A stretch of 64,000 bases of DNA, from NCBI RefSeq assembly GCF_017355915.2, contig NZ_JAFEUV020000004.1:248001-312000 (forward strand), given 5' to 3'. Below the pieces are notes generated by a model that was given only the letters and a program-made list of their open reading frames with translations, searched no databases and was not told the DNA's origin. Below are positions 1 through 8,566 of the stretch, piece after piece. Numbering within the stretch: position 1 is the first letter of the stretch; each line of letters opens with the position of its first letter. This stretch comes from Telluribacter roseus (GTDB lineage: Bacteria; Bacteroidota; Bacteroidia; Cytophagales; Spirosomataceae). The position numbers and the translations under genes are program-made.

Positions 1-733
1 CACCCTGCGAAAGTTTCAGCTCGATCATCCTAACGAATGGGTTGGCCTGCGTCATCCTGACGAGCTTCTCCATGACGAAGTTACCCTCATCGTCGCGTAC
101 GCCGAAGTAGGCCGTACCCATATTGAATACTACATCGGCCCCGAACTTATGGTAGGGGGAAAGTCCGCCTTCTCCTGTGTTGTGGTAGTTGCCAAATTTG
201 AGGGAGCCCCTGTTCAACGCTTCAATCGCATTGGCTGATAACGACCCGTAGCTCATGGCGCTAACATTGACAATAGAACGGGGGCGGTAAGGCCGCTTGC
301 GGTTATGCGCCAGACCTATCACCTTGGCCGATGGTATAGCGTACTGAAAGGGCAGACGGGGATCAATACCTTTGGGCTTTCTTTGCGATAACTTAGAGGG
401 AAGTAGTGACGGCTTGATGAATACGTAGCCCGCACTCATGATATCCTGATCGGTACCAAAGCCTTGGTAGTTGTTCTCGTTCTTGGACGAAGCATATACC
501 CAGGAGCGATGCCGGCGGTTAAAGGGTAGTTCTTCCCGGTTATTAGCTACGATGTACTGGCGTAACTCCGGACCTATGGTCTCGATGAGGTACCGCATGT
601 GGCCGATAACCGGGAAATTATGTAGAATGGTGTGCTTCTTCTGGCTTACATCCCAAATGGCGAGTAGCACCACAGGGATCAGAAAAAGTACCCACCAGGG
701 CAAACCAAAAATATAATGTACGTACTGATTCAT
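1..733 (-). CDS. FMN-binding glutamate synthase family protein (5' part, runs off window)
   Basis: Reading the reverse strand from the ATG at 731-733 gives an open frame of 244 codons that is still open at base 1, so the C-terminal half lies outside the window. The first 25 residues form one membrane segment (FGLPWWVLFLIPVVLLAIW). A soluble region follows with features of the glutamate synthase-like FMN-binding family: RPRSIVNVSAMSYGSLS and HNTGEGGLSPYHKFGADVVF, the start of the TIM barrel that binds FMN in GltB. Members of this stand-alone family lack the amidotransferase domain and are usually around 500 residues. The substrate is not known, so glutamate synthesis should not be assumed. It lies upstream of aroA in the same direction on the reverse strand. 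Confidence 0.85.
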   Translation of the reverse strand, partial: MNQYVHYIFGLPWWVLFLIPVVLLAIWDVSQKKHTILHNFPVIGHMRYLIETIGPELRQYIVANNREELPFNRRHRSWVYASSKNENNYQGFGTDQDIMSAGYVFIKPSLLPSKLSQRKPKGIDPRLPFQYAIPSAKVIGLAHNRKRPYRPRSIVNVSAMSYGSLSANAIEALNRGSLKFGNYHNTGEGGLSPYHKFGADVVFNMGTAYFGVRDDEGNFVMEKLVRMTQANPFVRMIELKLSQG

Positions 734-814
734 ACGGGAGTTCAGGAAGTTAAGATTGATAGGTTGCCGGAAATTTTTACAACCCCTTTACCTATCACCT
801 CAACCCAAAAACCC

Positions 815-2059
815 TTATGAAGGTTGTAATTCTTCCAGATTGGTGATGGAGGATAGATCATGCCAGTACCCCGGATATGACTTCACCACTACTCCCGGCT
901 CCTCAATGATTATAGGAGTAACCATACCAACCGGAGCGAAGGCCAGGGCCATGCGGTGGTCGTCGTAGGTATGGATGCTAACCGGCTGCGCAGGGAGTGC
1001 CTCCTGCGTACGTTTTACTTCGTAGCGGTGGTTGGTCTCTACTTCGGTCAGTTCAGCGCCCAGCTTAGCTAACTCCTGCTGCAGTGCATAGATACGGTCG
1101 GTCTCTTTGATCTTAAGACTTTCCAGTCCGGTCATGGAGGCAGGGATGTTCTTCACCGCGCAGCATACGGCCACGGTCTGCGCCAGATCAGGGCAGTCGG
1201 TAAAGTCCCAGCTGAGGGAAGGAGCGGCTTCAATCTTTTGCAATAGTACGCCGCGTCCGGTAAAGGTACTCTTCACGCCCAGTTGCTCCATGATCTGAAC
1301 AATGGCGCTGTCACCCTGCAGGGAGGCCTCCTTCAATCCCAGTAGCTCCACTTCGGCATCGGCCGCCAGAGCCACGATGCTGTACCAGTAGCTGGCACCC
1401 GACCAGTCCGACTCTACGGCGTAGGAGGTAGGCTTGTACGGTTGTGCAGGTACTTTGATCCATTTTTCGTCCCAGTTGGCTTCGTACGATATACCAAACT
1501 GTGCCATCTGCTGCAAGGTCATCTCGATGTACGGGCGCGAGCCTACTTCACCCGTCAGGCGGAGCGTGATGCCTTCGGGCAGGGTAGGTGCTACCATCAG
1601 CAGGGCCGATATATACTGGCTGCTCACATCACCCCGGATAGCTACTTCGGACTGGCCGGAGTAGGTAAAGCCATTCAGCTGTAGGGGTGGGAAGCCTTCA
1701 TTCTTTACGTAGGTAATATCAGCTCCCAAGGTACGTAGCGCATCTACCAGCAGGCCGATGGGGCGCTCACACATGCGGGGCGTACCCGTCATGATTTTCT
1801 GCTGACCCGTAATGGCATAGTAAGCCGTCAGGAACCGCATGGTAGTACCGGCATCCAGTACATCAGCGGTCTGGTCCGTGGAGTCGAGCAGGCGCATCAT
1901 GGTCTGGCTGTCGCGGGCTTCGGATACATTGGAGAGCTCGCTCTGGAAGTTGGTAAGCGCATTGATAATCAGCGCACGGTTGCTTTCACTCTTGGACGCT
2001 GCCAGGCGAATAACGGCCCGGATGGGTTGCTGAGGCGGGTGTACCAGGATGGATTTCAC
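815..2059 (-). CDS. aroA: 3-phosphoshikimate 1-carboxyvinyltransferase (EPSP synthase)
   Basis: 414 residues, the usual length for AroA. The enzyme joins shikimate 3-phosphate and phosphoenolpyruvate in the sixth step of the shikimate pathway, in the cytoplasm. Visible signatures are the N-terminal ASKSESNRALI motif (substrate-binding Lys and Arg), the PEP/glyphosate loop DAGTTMRF at residues 69-76, RPIGLL, and the C-terminal KETDRI and DDHRMALAFA motifs. The loop differs from the E. coli NAGTAMRP at the first, fifth and last positions, including Phe in place of Pro101. That is a natural variation of unknown effect on inhibitor binding. No other aro gene is nearby. Confidence 0.95.
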   Translation of the reverse strand: MKSILVHPPQQPIRAVIRLAASKSESNRALIINALTNFQSELSNVSEARDSQTMMRLLDSTDQTADVLDAGTTMRFLTAYYAITGQQKIMTGTPRMCERPIGLLVDALRTLGADITYVKNEGFPPLQLNGFTYSGQSEVAIRGDVSSQYISALLMVAPTLPEGITLRLTGEVGSRPYIEMTLQQMAQFGISYEANWDEKWIKVPAQPYKPTSYAVESDWSGASYWYSIVALAADAEVELLGLKEASLQGDSAIVQIMEQLGVKSTFTGRGVLLQKIEAAPSLSWDFTDCPDLAQTVAVCCAVKNIPASMTGLESLKIKETDRIYALQQELAKLGAELTEVETNHRYEVKRTQEALPAQPVSIHTYDDHRMALAFAPVGMVTPIIIEEPGVVVKSYPGYWHDLSSITNLEELQPS

Positions 2060-2205
2060 AGGATTCTAAACTAAGGTCTGTAACTAATCGTACTACCGGC
2101 CGTTGCCCAGAGCAGGGCCGGAAAAACGGCTGCAAGGTACATATTTTTTAGCAGGGGAGGCGAAAAGGTAGATCAGGATTCTCCCTAATTGTACGGTTGC
2201 CAAAG

Positions 2206-2241
2206 AAAAAAGGCAGCTTTTCGATAATCGGAAAAGCTGCC
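2206..2241 (-). terminator. Rho-independent terminator of the starch operon
   Basis: An 11-bp perfect stem (2212-2222 with 2231-2241, 8-base loop) is followed on the minus strand by a run of T residues (the A-rich stretch 2206-2211). It sits 44 bases after the stop codon of the last starch gene. Confidence 0.85.
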
Positions 2242-2284
2242 CGGTTGGATGAAGTGTAATTTGACGTGTAAGAGGAGATGATTC

Positions 2285-4123
2285 TTACTCCACTTTCAGA
2301 ATCCGGAAACCACGTGCTGAAACCGGTACCGTAGCAGGATTGGTAAGCTTCTCTCCACTGAGTACATCGGTAAAGGTCCGGGTGCCGGTAGGTACCTCGG
2401 AGTACCTGGCAAGGGGCAGAGCTACCTGATCCTTGTTCTTGTTCAGGACGATCATGTACTTGTCCTTATCATCATACCGGAAGTACACGTAGGCGCCCTG
2501 CTCGGGACCGTAGTGGATGAGCTTGCCCTGGTGAATGGCCGTTGTGTTTTTGCGCCAGTTCAGCAGCTTGCGCATGAATGCCTGCGCTTCCTGCTCCTTT
2601 TGGGATAGTCCTTTGCCGGTAAAGGCGTTGACTTTATCACCGGCCCAACCTCCCGGAAAATCCATCCGGATCTCCCCGTGGGAGTCGCTCTTCGGGTTGG
2701 TAGCGAGTATTTCGGTACCATAGTAAATCTGAGGGATACCGCGGGTGGTCAGCAGGTACACCAATCCCATCTTATAAAGGTCGAGGTCTTCCTTAACTTG
2801 GGTATGGAAGCGGCTCATGTCGTGGTTGTCAAGGAAGATGACCAGGTTGTCCGGATCAGGATAAAGAAAGTCGCTGGCCAGTGCCTCGTATAGTTTTTCC
2901 AGTCCGCGGCCTCCCTCGCTGGTAAGGGCCTGCACGGCGGCAGCCTGCAGCGGGAAGTCCATCAGCGAAGGCAGGTGCGATACGTAGCCGTTGGCGTTGT
3001 GCTTGCCCCGCTGCCAGAACGACACCAGCGCTGGATTCAGCGACCATTCTTCGCCCACTACGTTCAGGTTGGGGTACTCTTCCATCACCCGACGGCTCCA
3101 CTCGGTCAGGAAGGCCTTGTCAGAATACGGATAAGTATCAACCCGAATTCCGCCCAGATCGGCGTATTCCACCCACCAGATGGTGTTCTGGATCAGGTAG
3201 GTAGCCATGTATGGGTTACGCTGGTTCAGGTCGGGCATGGTGGGTACAAACCAGCCGTCCGATTCCAGCGTCTTGTCGTACTGCGAGGCGTGCGGGTCCT
3301 GGTGGGTCTCGCGGCGGTGGTTGGTCTGGTGGTAGTTGTCCGCGAAGTTGATCCAGTCCTTGGAGGGCAGGTCTTTCATCCACCAGTGGGCTATGCCGCA
3401 GTGGTTCAGTACCACATCTATAATGGTCTTGATGCCCCTTTCTTTGGCTTGAGCCGATAGTTTTACAAAATCTGCGTTGGTACCGAAGCGGGGATCTACC
3501 TTGTAAAAATCGCTGATGGCGTAGCCGTGGTAGCTGTACTGGGGCTGGTTGTTTTCCAGCAGGGGCATGTTCCAGATGGCCGTAAAGCCCATGTCCCGGA
3601 TGTAGTCGAGGTGATTGATGATGCCCTGAATATCACCCCCGTGGCGGCCGTGCTCATTGGCGCGGTCCAGTTTCTCGGCCGTATCGTTGGTCGTATCATT
3701 GGACGGATTTCCATTGGCAAAGCGATCCGGCGTGATGAGGTAGATGACATCTGAACCATCAAAGCCCTTTCGCTCAGCCGAACCGTTACGTCTTTCCAGC
3801 AGGGTAAAATCAACTTTCTGCGTGTCATTGGCCTTTTTGAGCTCTATGCCTACAGTACCGGGTTTGGCGTTTGGCGCAATGGAAAGGGTAACGAATAGGT
3901 AGTTGGGATTCTCCAGACTCGCTACCTGCTTAAGGGTAACGCCCGGGTAGTTGAGGGTGGGACGGTAGGTAGCGATGTTCTTCCCGTACAGCATCAGCTG
4001 CACATCCGGATTCTTCATTCCAATCCACCAGGAGGCGGGCTCCACGCGTTCTACCAGCTTAGCGGCGTTGACTGCCATCGGAGCCAGTAAGCTCCATAAA
4101 AAGGCTATTAAGCTTCTTTTCAT
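2285..4123 (-). CDS. GH13 neopullulanase/cyclomaltodextrinase-like enzyme (SusA-type)
   Basis: 612 residues with a signal peptide (MKRSLIAFLW...VNA, cleavage near residue 20), so probably periplasmic. An N-terminal beta-sandwich domain (about 25-110, cyclomaltodextrinase N type) precedes the GH13 barrel. Catalytic residues can be placed: region I DVVLNH (236-241), nucleophile D329 in GGIRVDTYP, acid/base E358 in NVVGEEW, and D435 in FLDNHD. A short C-terminal beta domain ends the protein. It is the last gene of the starch operon, 26 bases after the lipoprotein amylase. By analogy with Bacteroides SusA it should cut imported maltooligosaccharides, including alpha-1,4 bonds next to branches. 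Exact specificity (pullulan, cyclodextrin, starch) cannot be told from sequence. Confidence 0.9.
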   Translation of the reverse strand: MKRSLIAFLWSLLAPMAVNAAKLVERVEPASWWIGMKNPDVQLMLYGKNIATYRPTLNYPGVTLKQVASLENPNYLFVTLSIAPNAKPGTVGIELKKANDTQKVDFTLLERRNGSAERKGFDGSDVIYLITPDRFANGNPSNDTTNDTAEKLDRANEHGRHGGDIQGIINHLDYIRDMGFTAIWNMPLLENNQPQYSYHGYAISDFYKVDPRFGTNADFVKLSAQAKERGIKTIIDVVLNHCGIAHWWMKDLPSKDWINFADNYHQTNHRRETHQDPHASQYDKTLESDGWFVPTMPDLNQRNPYMATYLIQNTIWWVEYADLGGIRVDTYPYSDKAFLTEWSRRVMEEYPNLNVVGEEWSLNPALVSFWQRGKHNANGYVSHLPSLMDFPLQAAAVQALTSEGGRGLEKLYEALASDFLYPDPDNLVIFLDNHDMSRFHTQVKEDLDLYKMGLVYLLTTRGIPQIYYGTEILATNPKSDSHGEIRMDFPGGWAGDKVNAFTGKGLSQKEQEAQAFMRKLLNWRKNTTAIHQGKLIHYGPEQGAYVYFRYDDKDKYMIVLNKNKDQVALPLARYSEVPTGTRTFTDVLSGEKLTNPATVPVSARGFRILKVE

Positions 4124-4149
4124 TATATCAATATCTTCTTTAATCTTGG

Positions 4150-5544
4150 TTAAAAGTTTTTCAGTGACCAGACGCTGTACCCTTTGGCAGATGCCTCCAG
4201 GGTAGCACGTCCGTTGGCATCAGTTGTTATTGTTTTGGTAGTAGTGCCTGAGTAGTCGTACAGGGTCGCATTTTTCCAGCGGGTAGTGACCTGTCGGGTC
4301 TGGGCTGAGTTGCTGTTATTGAGGAATACCACCAGTCCGGGTATGGCTCCTTCGCCGTTGCGCTGAGCCACGTACAGGTCGTTGTCGGCGTGCAGTACCG
4401 AAGTACTTCCCTTCGCCAGCGAACGGTTGATCAGGATCAGATTATCGAGCTTCGCCTTGTCCAGAAACTGTTCGTAGTCGGAGTAGAAAATGCAGGGGTA
4501 GCCTTCGTGGGTAAGGATGTAGGCGTAGGCCAGCAGCTTACCCTCATTGGTCGAGATCCGGTTGCCCTGGTTGGTTTCCTTCTCGGTATCGTGGTTATTG
4601 ACAAAGGTCACGGCCATTTTCGGATCGAGCTTCCACAGCTGCGGGCGATCCCGCAGGATAGTCATGTTGTTGCCGTCGATGGCGTTTTCCATGGCGTAGA
4701 ATGCCGCAAAGTCAAAGGCCGGACTACCCGCATCTTTGACCCAGTTGTGCAGGGTAGTGGCGTTTCCGTCCCATAGTTCACCCACTGAGTATCCACCCAC
4801 GGCATCCATCCAGGCCTTGATGACCCACGAGTCAAAACCCTTGACGTAGTCGAAGCGCCAGCCGTCAAATTTCAGGGTATTCTTGTAGTACTGGGCTACC
4901 GAGTTTTCCAGCTGCCACAGCCACCTCTGGACATAAAGCTGGTCATGACACAGGTCCTGCTCTTCAAAAAAAGCCGCCTCGGCATCGTTCTTATGAAGAC
5001 CATTGGGATGAAAATGCTCGTGATTTCGGAAGAAACGGCCCGACTTAGGCTGAAAGAGCGTGTAGGTATTCTTCTGACGGTAGGGGTTGAACTCCAGCGC
5101 GCCGCCACTATTATGGTTGAGTACTATATCAGCAATAACCTGAATGTTGTTCTGATGGGCTTTGCTGATCAGACCTTCCAATTCAGTACGGGAGCCAAAG
5201 CGGGTCTCGACGGTACCCATCTGGTCGTATTCACCCAGATCAAAATAATCCATCGGATCATAGCCCATGGAGTTGCCACCCGACATACCCTTGGAAGCAG
5301 GCGGCAGCCATATACGATCAACGCCTATTTTCTTCCAGCCCTCAACTTTTGACGAAACAGTATTCCACCATTCGCCGCGTGGCTCTACATCCCAGTAGAA
5401 GGCCTGCATCATCACACCCGTAGGGGAGACATGCTTCGTAAGATCTACCGGCGCCGTGTCGGGCTTTTGATCCACCCCTGTTTCTTTACACGAGAACAGG
5501 ATGAAAGGGACTGCTACTAAAAGTAGGGTGCGAAGATTGAACAT
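4150..5544 (-). CDS. GH13 alpha-amylase, outer membrane lipoprotein (SusG-like role)
   Basis: 464 residues. The leader MFNLRTLLLVAVPFILFSC ends in a lipobox with Cys19, so the mature enzyme is probably lipid-anchored and could face the cell exterior. The GH13 catalytic set is intact: DIVLNHNSGG (139-148), nucleophile D232 in DGWRFDYVKGF, acid/base E256 in SVGELWDG and D319 in FVNNHDT. The spacing and the GWRFDYVKG motif resemble the plant/archaeal-type amylase subfamilies (GH13_6/7) rather than Bacteroides SusG. A C-terminal Greek-key domain ends the chain. It lies between the susE-like gene and the neopullulanase-like gene, consistent with the first cut of surface-bound starch. Surface location is inferred. 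Confidence 0.9.
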   Translation of the reverse strand: MFNLRTLLLVAVPFILFSCKETGVDQKPDTAPVDLTKHVSPTGVMMQAFYWDVEPRGEWWNTVSSKVEGWKKIGVDRIWLPPASKGMSGGNSMGYDPMDYFDLGEYDQMGTVETRFGSRTELEGLISKAHQNNIQVIADIVLNHNSGGALEFNPYRQKNTYTLFQPKSGRFFRNHEHFHPNGLHKNDAEAAFFEEQDLCHDQLYVQRWLWQLENSVAQYYKNTLKFDGWRFDYVKGFDSWVIKAWMDAVGGYSVGELWDGNATTLHNWVKDAGSPAFDFAAFYAMENAIDGNNMTILRDRPQLWKLDPKMAVTFVNNHDTEKETNQGNRISTNEGKLLAYAYILTHEGYPCIFYSDYEQFLDKAKLDNLILINRSLAKGSTSVLHADNDLYVAQRNGEGAIPGLVVFLNNSNSAQTRQVTTRWKNATLYDYSGTTTKTITTDANGRATLEASAKGYSVWSLKNF

Positions 5545-5616
5545 GAGGTCAGTTGGTTAAAGTAGAAAGGAGGTACATGCCCATAACGGCTACGTACCTC
5601 CTTCGGCTAATTTAGG

Positions 5617-6924
5617 TTATTTCTTGGTAATCTTGTACGTAGGAGCGCCGGGCTTGCTGAAGTCCAGCGTGATGCCATACGTACCAGCCGTTACAGCGAT
5701 GTTAGCGCCTCCAGCTTCCAGGGTACCATCCGCTCCGTCGTCGCCATAGTTAAGATCCCAGGCGTCGTTCTGACGGAATTTGATCTCACCGGCTTTCAGC
5801 GTAACACGATCCAGGACCCACACCCCATCGTTGGCAAAGTCAGGGCGGAACTTAGCGTCCGGGCCGTCCCATCCGTTAGGAGCAGCACTTCCTGCTACAC
5901 CCCATACATCTATTTTCTCAACTGTATAGGTACCCTTGTTAAAATTCACCGATACAAGGTAAGTACCCGGCGTTACGGCAATGTTACCACCACCTAACTC
6001 AAGGGTACCATTGGCACCTCCGTAGTTAATGGCCCAGTCCTGATTCTGACGGATTTTTAATTCTCCTTCCTTCAAAGTAACTACCGCACGCCACTGATCG
6101 GAGGTAGGATCGTAGGTCAGAGGTACATCCGGTCCATCCCAGCCGTTAGGAGCAGCACTACCCACCAATCCCCATGAGTACTTGGTAATTGTATAAGTAA
6201 GCGCGTTCAGGTCCAGGGTAATCTTGTAAGTACCTGCCGTTACAGCAATATTGGCACCTCCTTCTTCGAGAGTTCCGTTGGCTCCGTCATCACCGTAGTT
6301 GAGATCCCACTTGTTGTCCTTGCGAAACTTGATGTCGCCAGTGGCTAGCGTAACGTAGGCTACCAGAATATTCTCCTTATCGGTTTGGTAGAATGGCATA
6401 TCAGGGCCATCCCAACCATTGGCCGCAGCGCTACCCGCTATACCCCAGGGGGTAGACAGGTCGAGCTTGTCGAGGTAAGGAGTAGCCTGTAGGGTAGCCA
6501 GCGGAGATACCAGTACGGTAGATTCGCCCAGACGAGCCTGCACCTTGATGTCAAGGTCGGCGGCCGATCCAGCCACCAGACCTAACTGCAGCAGGATCGG
6601 GTTCAACTCAGCAGCCGTGAAGGTCTTACGCAGTTGGCTGCCCGTAGGTACCGCTACGGCATTGGTAAAATCACCCCCTTTTCTATCAAAAAGAATAGAG
6701 TAGTTGGCACCAGCCTGGAAGCCGTAATCGGGTTTCTGCCACGAGATGTTCAGAACCTCGTTGTTGGCTTCGTCTTTGGACAGGACGATGGCAGGGGAGG
6801 AGAGTACTACCTCCGGACGAGCCTCGGGATTCAGGATGGCTCTCATTTCGTCTTTCTCACAAGATATCATGAGCATAGCCACCCCCAGAATCAGATATAG
6901 TCTATTTACTAAAAAAGTTTTCAT
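5617..6924 (-). CDS. SusE/SusF-like starch-binding outer membrane lipoprotein
   Basis: 435 residues. The leader ends MLMISC, giving a lipidated Cys22. Residues 35-150 form the SusE N-terminal immunoglobulin-like domain. Three tandem starch-binding repeats follow at about 160-249, 251-338 and 341-435, each opening with WG..GSAA.NGWDGPD and containing IKFR.....W.(L/I)NYG and GG.NIAVT.GTY. In Bacteroides SusE and SusF such domains bind starch with aromatic residues and an Arg/Lys; the conserved W and K/R are visible in every repeat. It lies 25 bases after susD in the same operon. No separate susF is present, so this three-repeat protein may serve both roles (inference). Confidence 0.92.
   Translation of the reverse strand: MKTFLVNRLYLILGVAMLMISCEKDEMRAILNPEARPEVVLSSPAIVLSKDEANNEVLNISWQKPDYGFQAGANYSILFDRKGGDFTNAVAVPTGSQLRKTFTAAELNPILLQLGLVAGSAADLDIKVQARLGESTVLVSPLATLQATPYLDKLDLSTPWGIAGSAAANGWDGPDMPFYQTDKENILVAYVTLATGDIKFRKDNKWDLNYGDDGANGTLEEGGANIAVTAGTYKITLDLNALTYTITKYSWGLVGSAAPNGWDGPDVPLTYDPTSDQWRAVVTLKEGELKIRQNQDWAINYGGANGTLELGGGNIAVTPGTYLVSVNFNKGTYTVEKIDVWGVAGSAAPNGWDGPDAKFRPDFANDGVWVLDRVTLKAGEIKFRQNDAWDLNYGDDGADGTLEAGGANIAVTAGTYGITLDFSKPGAPTYKITKK
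5620..6447 (-). repeat. Three intragenic tandem repeats encoding starch-binding domains
   Basis: Three repeat units of about 270 bases lie inside the susE-like gene. Stretches coding for NGWDGPD and for the glycine-rich GANGTLE/GADGTLE loop are close to identical at DNA level between units, pointing to recent internal duplication or gene conversion. Confidence 0.8.
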
Positions 6925-6949
6925 TGCGTATCTAAGCTACTCGTAAGGA

Positions 6950-8521
6950 TTAATAACCAGGGTTCTGTTTGAGGTTGGGGTTAGCCACAATATCCGAAGC
7001 TGGAATGGGGTACAGTCTCAGGTAGTCAGCTACCGCCTGTCCCTCTTTGACATTACCCTTCCAGGGCCACAGGTAGGTACCACTCACAAACCGGCCAAAA
7101 CGGATAAGGTCGGTACGGCGGTGTCCTTCCCAGTACAGCTCACGGGCACGCTCATCAAGGATGAAGTCAAGGTTGATGTCCGATACCGTGGCAGCGCTGG
7201 CCCGCTGGCGGAGCTGATTGATATACCCAATGGCCGTAGCACGGTCCCCTCCCGATCCACCTCTTAGTACGGCCTCTGCATACATCAGGTACACATCCGC
7301 CAGACGCAACATGGGGAAGTCAGTATCGGGGAAGTTGCCTTCGATATCCGATCCTTTCTGTCCACCCGAGGTTACGTTTTTGTACTTGGTGATGGCGTAG
7401 CCATCGTTGAAGTTGAACAGGTCATTGATTTCCAGGTTTTGTCCCTGGGTGTAGAACATAGCACGCTGGTCGGCCTGGCCGGTTACGTCAGGAAACTTCT
7501 GCACCAGATTCTTCGTGGTACGAAGTCCGCCCCAGCCTCCGTTGATGCCAAAGTCGGCAGGATTCATGGAACCACCTACGGGAGCATGTACCAGGAAGGT
7601 CATGCCACCCCAGGACTTGGAGCGATTCCCGTCAAACACGATGGGGAAGATGATCTCGCTGGAAGTATGGTTGTCAGCCATGAAGAGATGCGCATAGGTA
7701 GGATCCAACTTATAGCCGGTATCGATCACCTTCTTAGCGTTCTCAATGGCTTCAGTATACCTGGGCTGTCCGATGTAGGTTTCAGCGTTGAGGTACAGCT
7801 TGGTCAGCAGCGTCCAGGCGGCCGCCTTGTCGGCACGTCCGTACTCATTCTGCTTAGGCGCTACCAGATCCGCTTCAATGGCTTTCAGCTCAGACTCAAT
7901 GTAGGCAAACAGATCAGCGCGTGAGATCTGCGGAGGCAGGGCCGCGCCTACGGCGTCATTCTCAGTCACGAAAGGTACATTACCAAACATATCCAGCGCG
8001 TGGTAGTAGCTCAGGGCGCGCAGGAAACGAGCCTCGGCACGGTAGGCAGGTATTTCGGTGAGGGTAATACCCCGCTGGGCGAGTTTGGCATCCGTAGTTT
8101 CGCGGATAAACTCGTTACAGATGGTTACCTGGTAGTAGATACGGTTGTACATGGCCGTAAGGAACTCATTGTTGGAAGTCCAGTCCATGTCGTGGAAGTC
8201 ACGGAGGCTACCGTCGTTCCAGCCGATAACGGCCTCGTCGGTAGGTAGCTCCTGAGCCTGCCAGTACTGACGCAGGTAGGTTGAGAAACCTTCGTTGATA
8301 CCGGTGATATCCGGCAGGCCATCCGGCCCCTGCTGGCCACTAAGCGACAGACCCGCGTACAATTTGGCGAGTACCTGCTTGTAGCTGGCCGGGTCACGGT
8401 AGACCGTAGCCGAAGTTACTTCTATAAAAGGCTGGCGATCCAGGTCATTCACACACGATTGAGTAAGGAAGAGACCACAGACAAGCGCCCCGATTTTTCC
8501 TATATTCTTTATGATTGTCAT
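6950..8521 (-). CDS. susD: RagB/SusD family starch-binding outer membrane lipoprotein
   Basis: 523 residues, the usual SusD length. The leader ends GLFLTQSC, giving a lipoprotein Cys at about residue 23. The N-terminal tetratricopeptide-rich SusD-like half includes SYKQVLAKLYAGLSLSGQQG and YRAEARFLRALSYYHALDMFGNVPFV. The RagB/SusD C-terminal half ends with the typical LDERARELYWEGHRRTDLIRF and the closing YPIPASDI..NPNLKQNPGY. SusD forms the lid over the SusC pore and holds oligosaccharide for import. It lies 45 bases after susC and in front of the susE-like gene. The starch specificity is inferred from the amylases in the same operon. Confidence 0.95.
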   Translation of the reverse strand: MTIIKNIGKIGALVCGLFLTQSCVNDLDRQPFIEVTSATVYRDPASYKQVLAKLYAGLSLSGQQGPDGLPDITGINEGFSTYLRQYWQAQELPTDEAVIGWNDGSLRDFHDMDWTSNNEFLTAMYNRIYYQVTICNEFIRETTDAKLAQRGITLTEIPAYRAEARFLRALSYYHALDMFGNVPFVTENDAVGAALPPQISRADLFAYIESELKAIEADLVAPKQNEYGRADKAAAWTLLTKLYLNAETYIGQPRYTEAIENAKKVIDTGYKLDPTYAHLFMADNHTSSEIIFPIVFDGNRSKSWGGMTFLVHAPVGGSMNPADFGINGGWGGLRTTKNLVQKFPDVTGQADQRAMFYTQGQNLEINDLFNFNDGYAITKYKNVTSGGQKGSDIEGNFPDTDFPMLRLADVYLMYAEAVLRGGSGGDRATAIGYINQLRQRASAATVSDINLDFILDERARELYWEGHRRTDLIRFGRFVSGTYLWPWKGNVKEGQAVADYLRLYPIPASDIVANPNLKQNPGY

Positions 8522-8566
8522 TGTAAGTTCTTTAAAACAGTTTTGTGTCTTATAGTATGTTCAGGA

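Noticed and set aside
2975-3460. Long antisense frame inside the neopullulanase-like gene
   Set aside because: Shadow of a GC-biased real gene; low-complexity V/G-rich protein with no family features.
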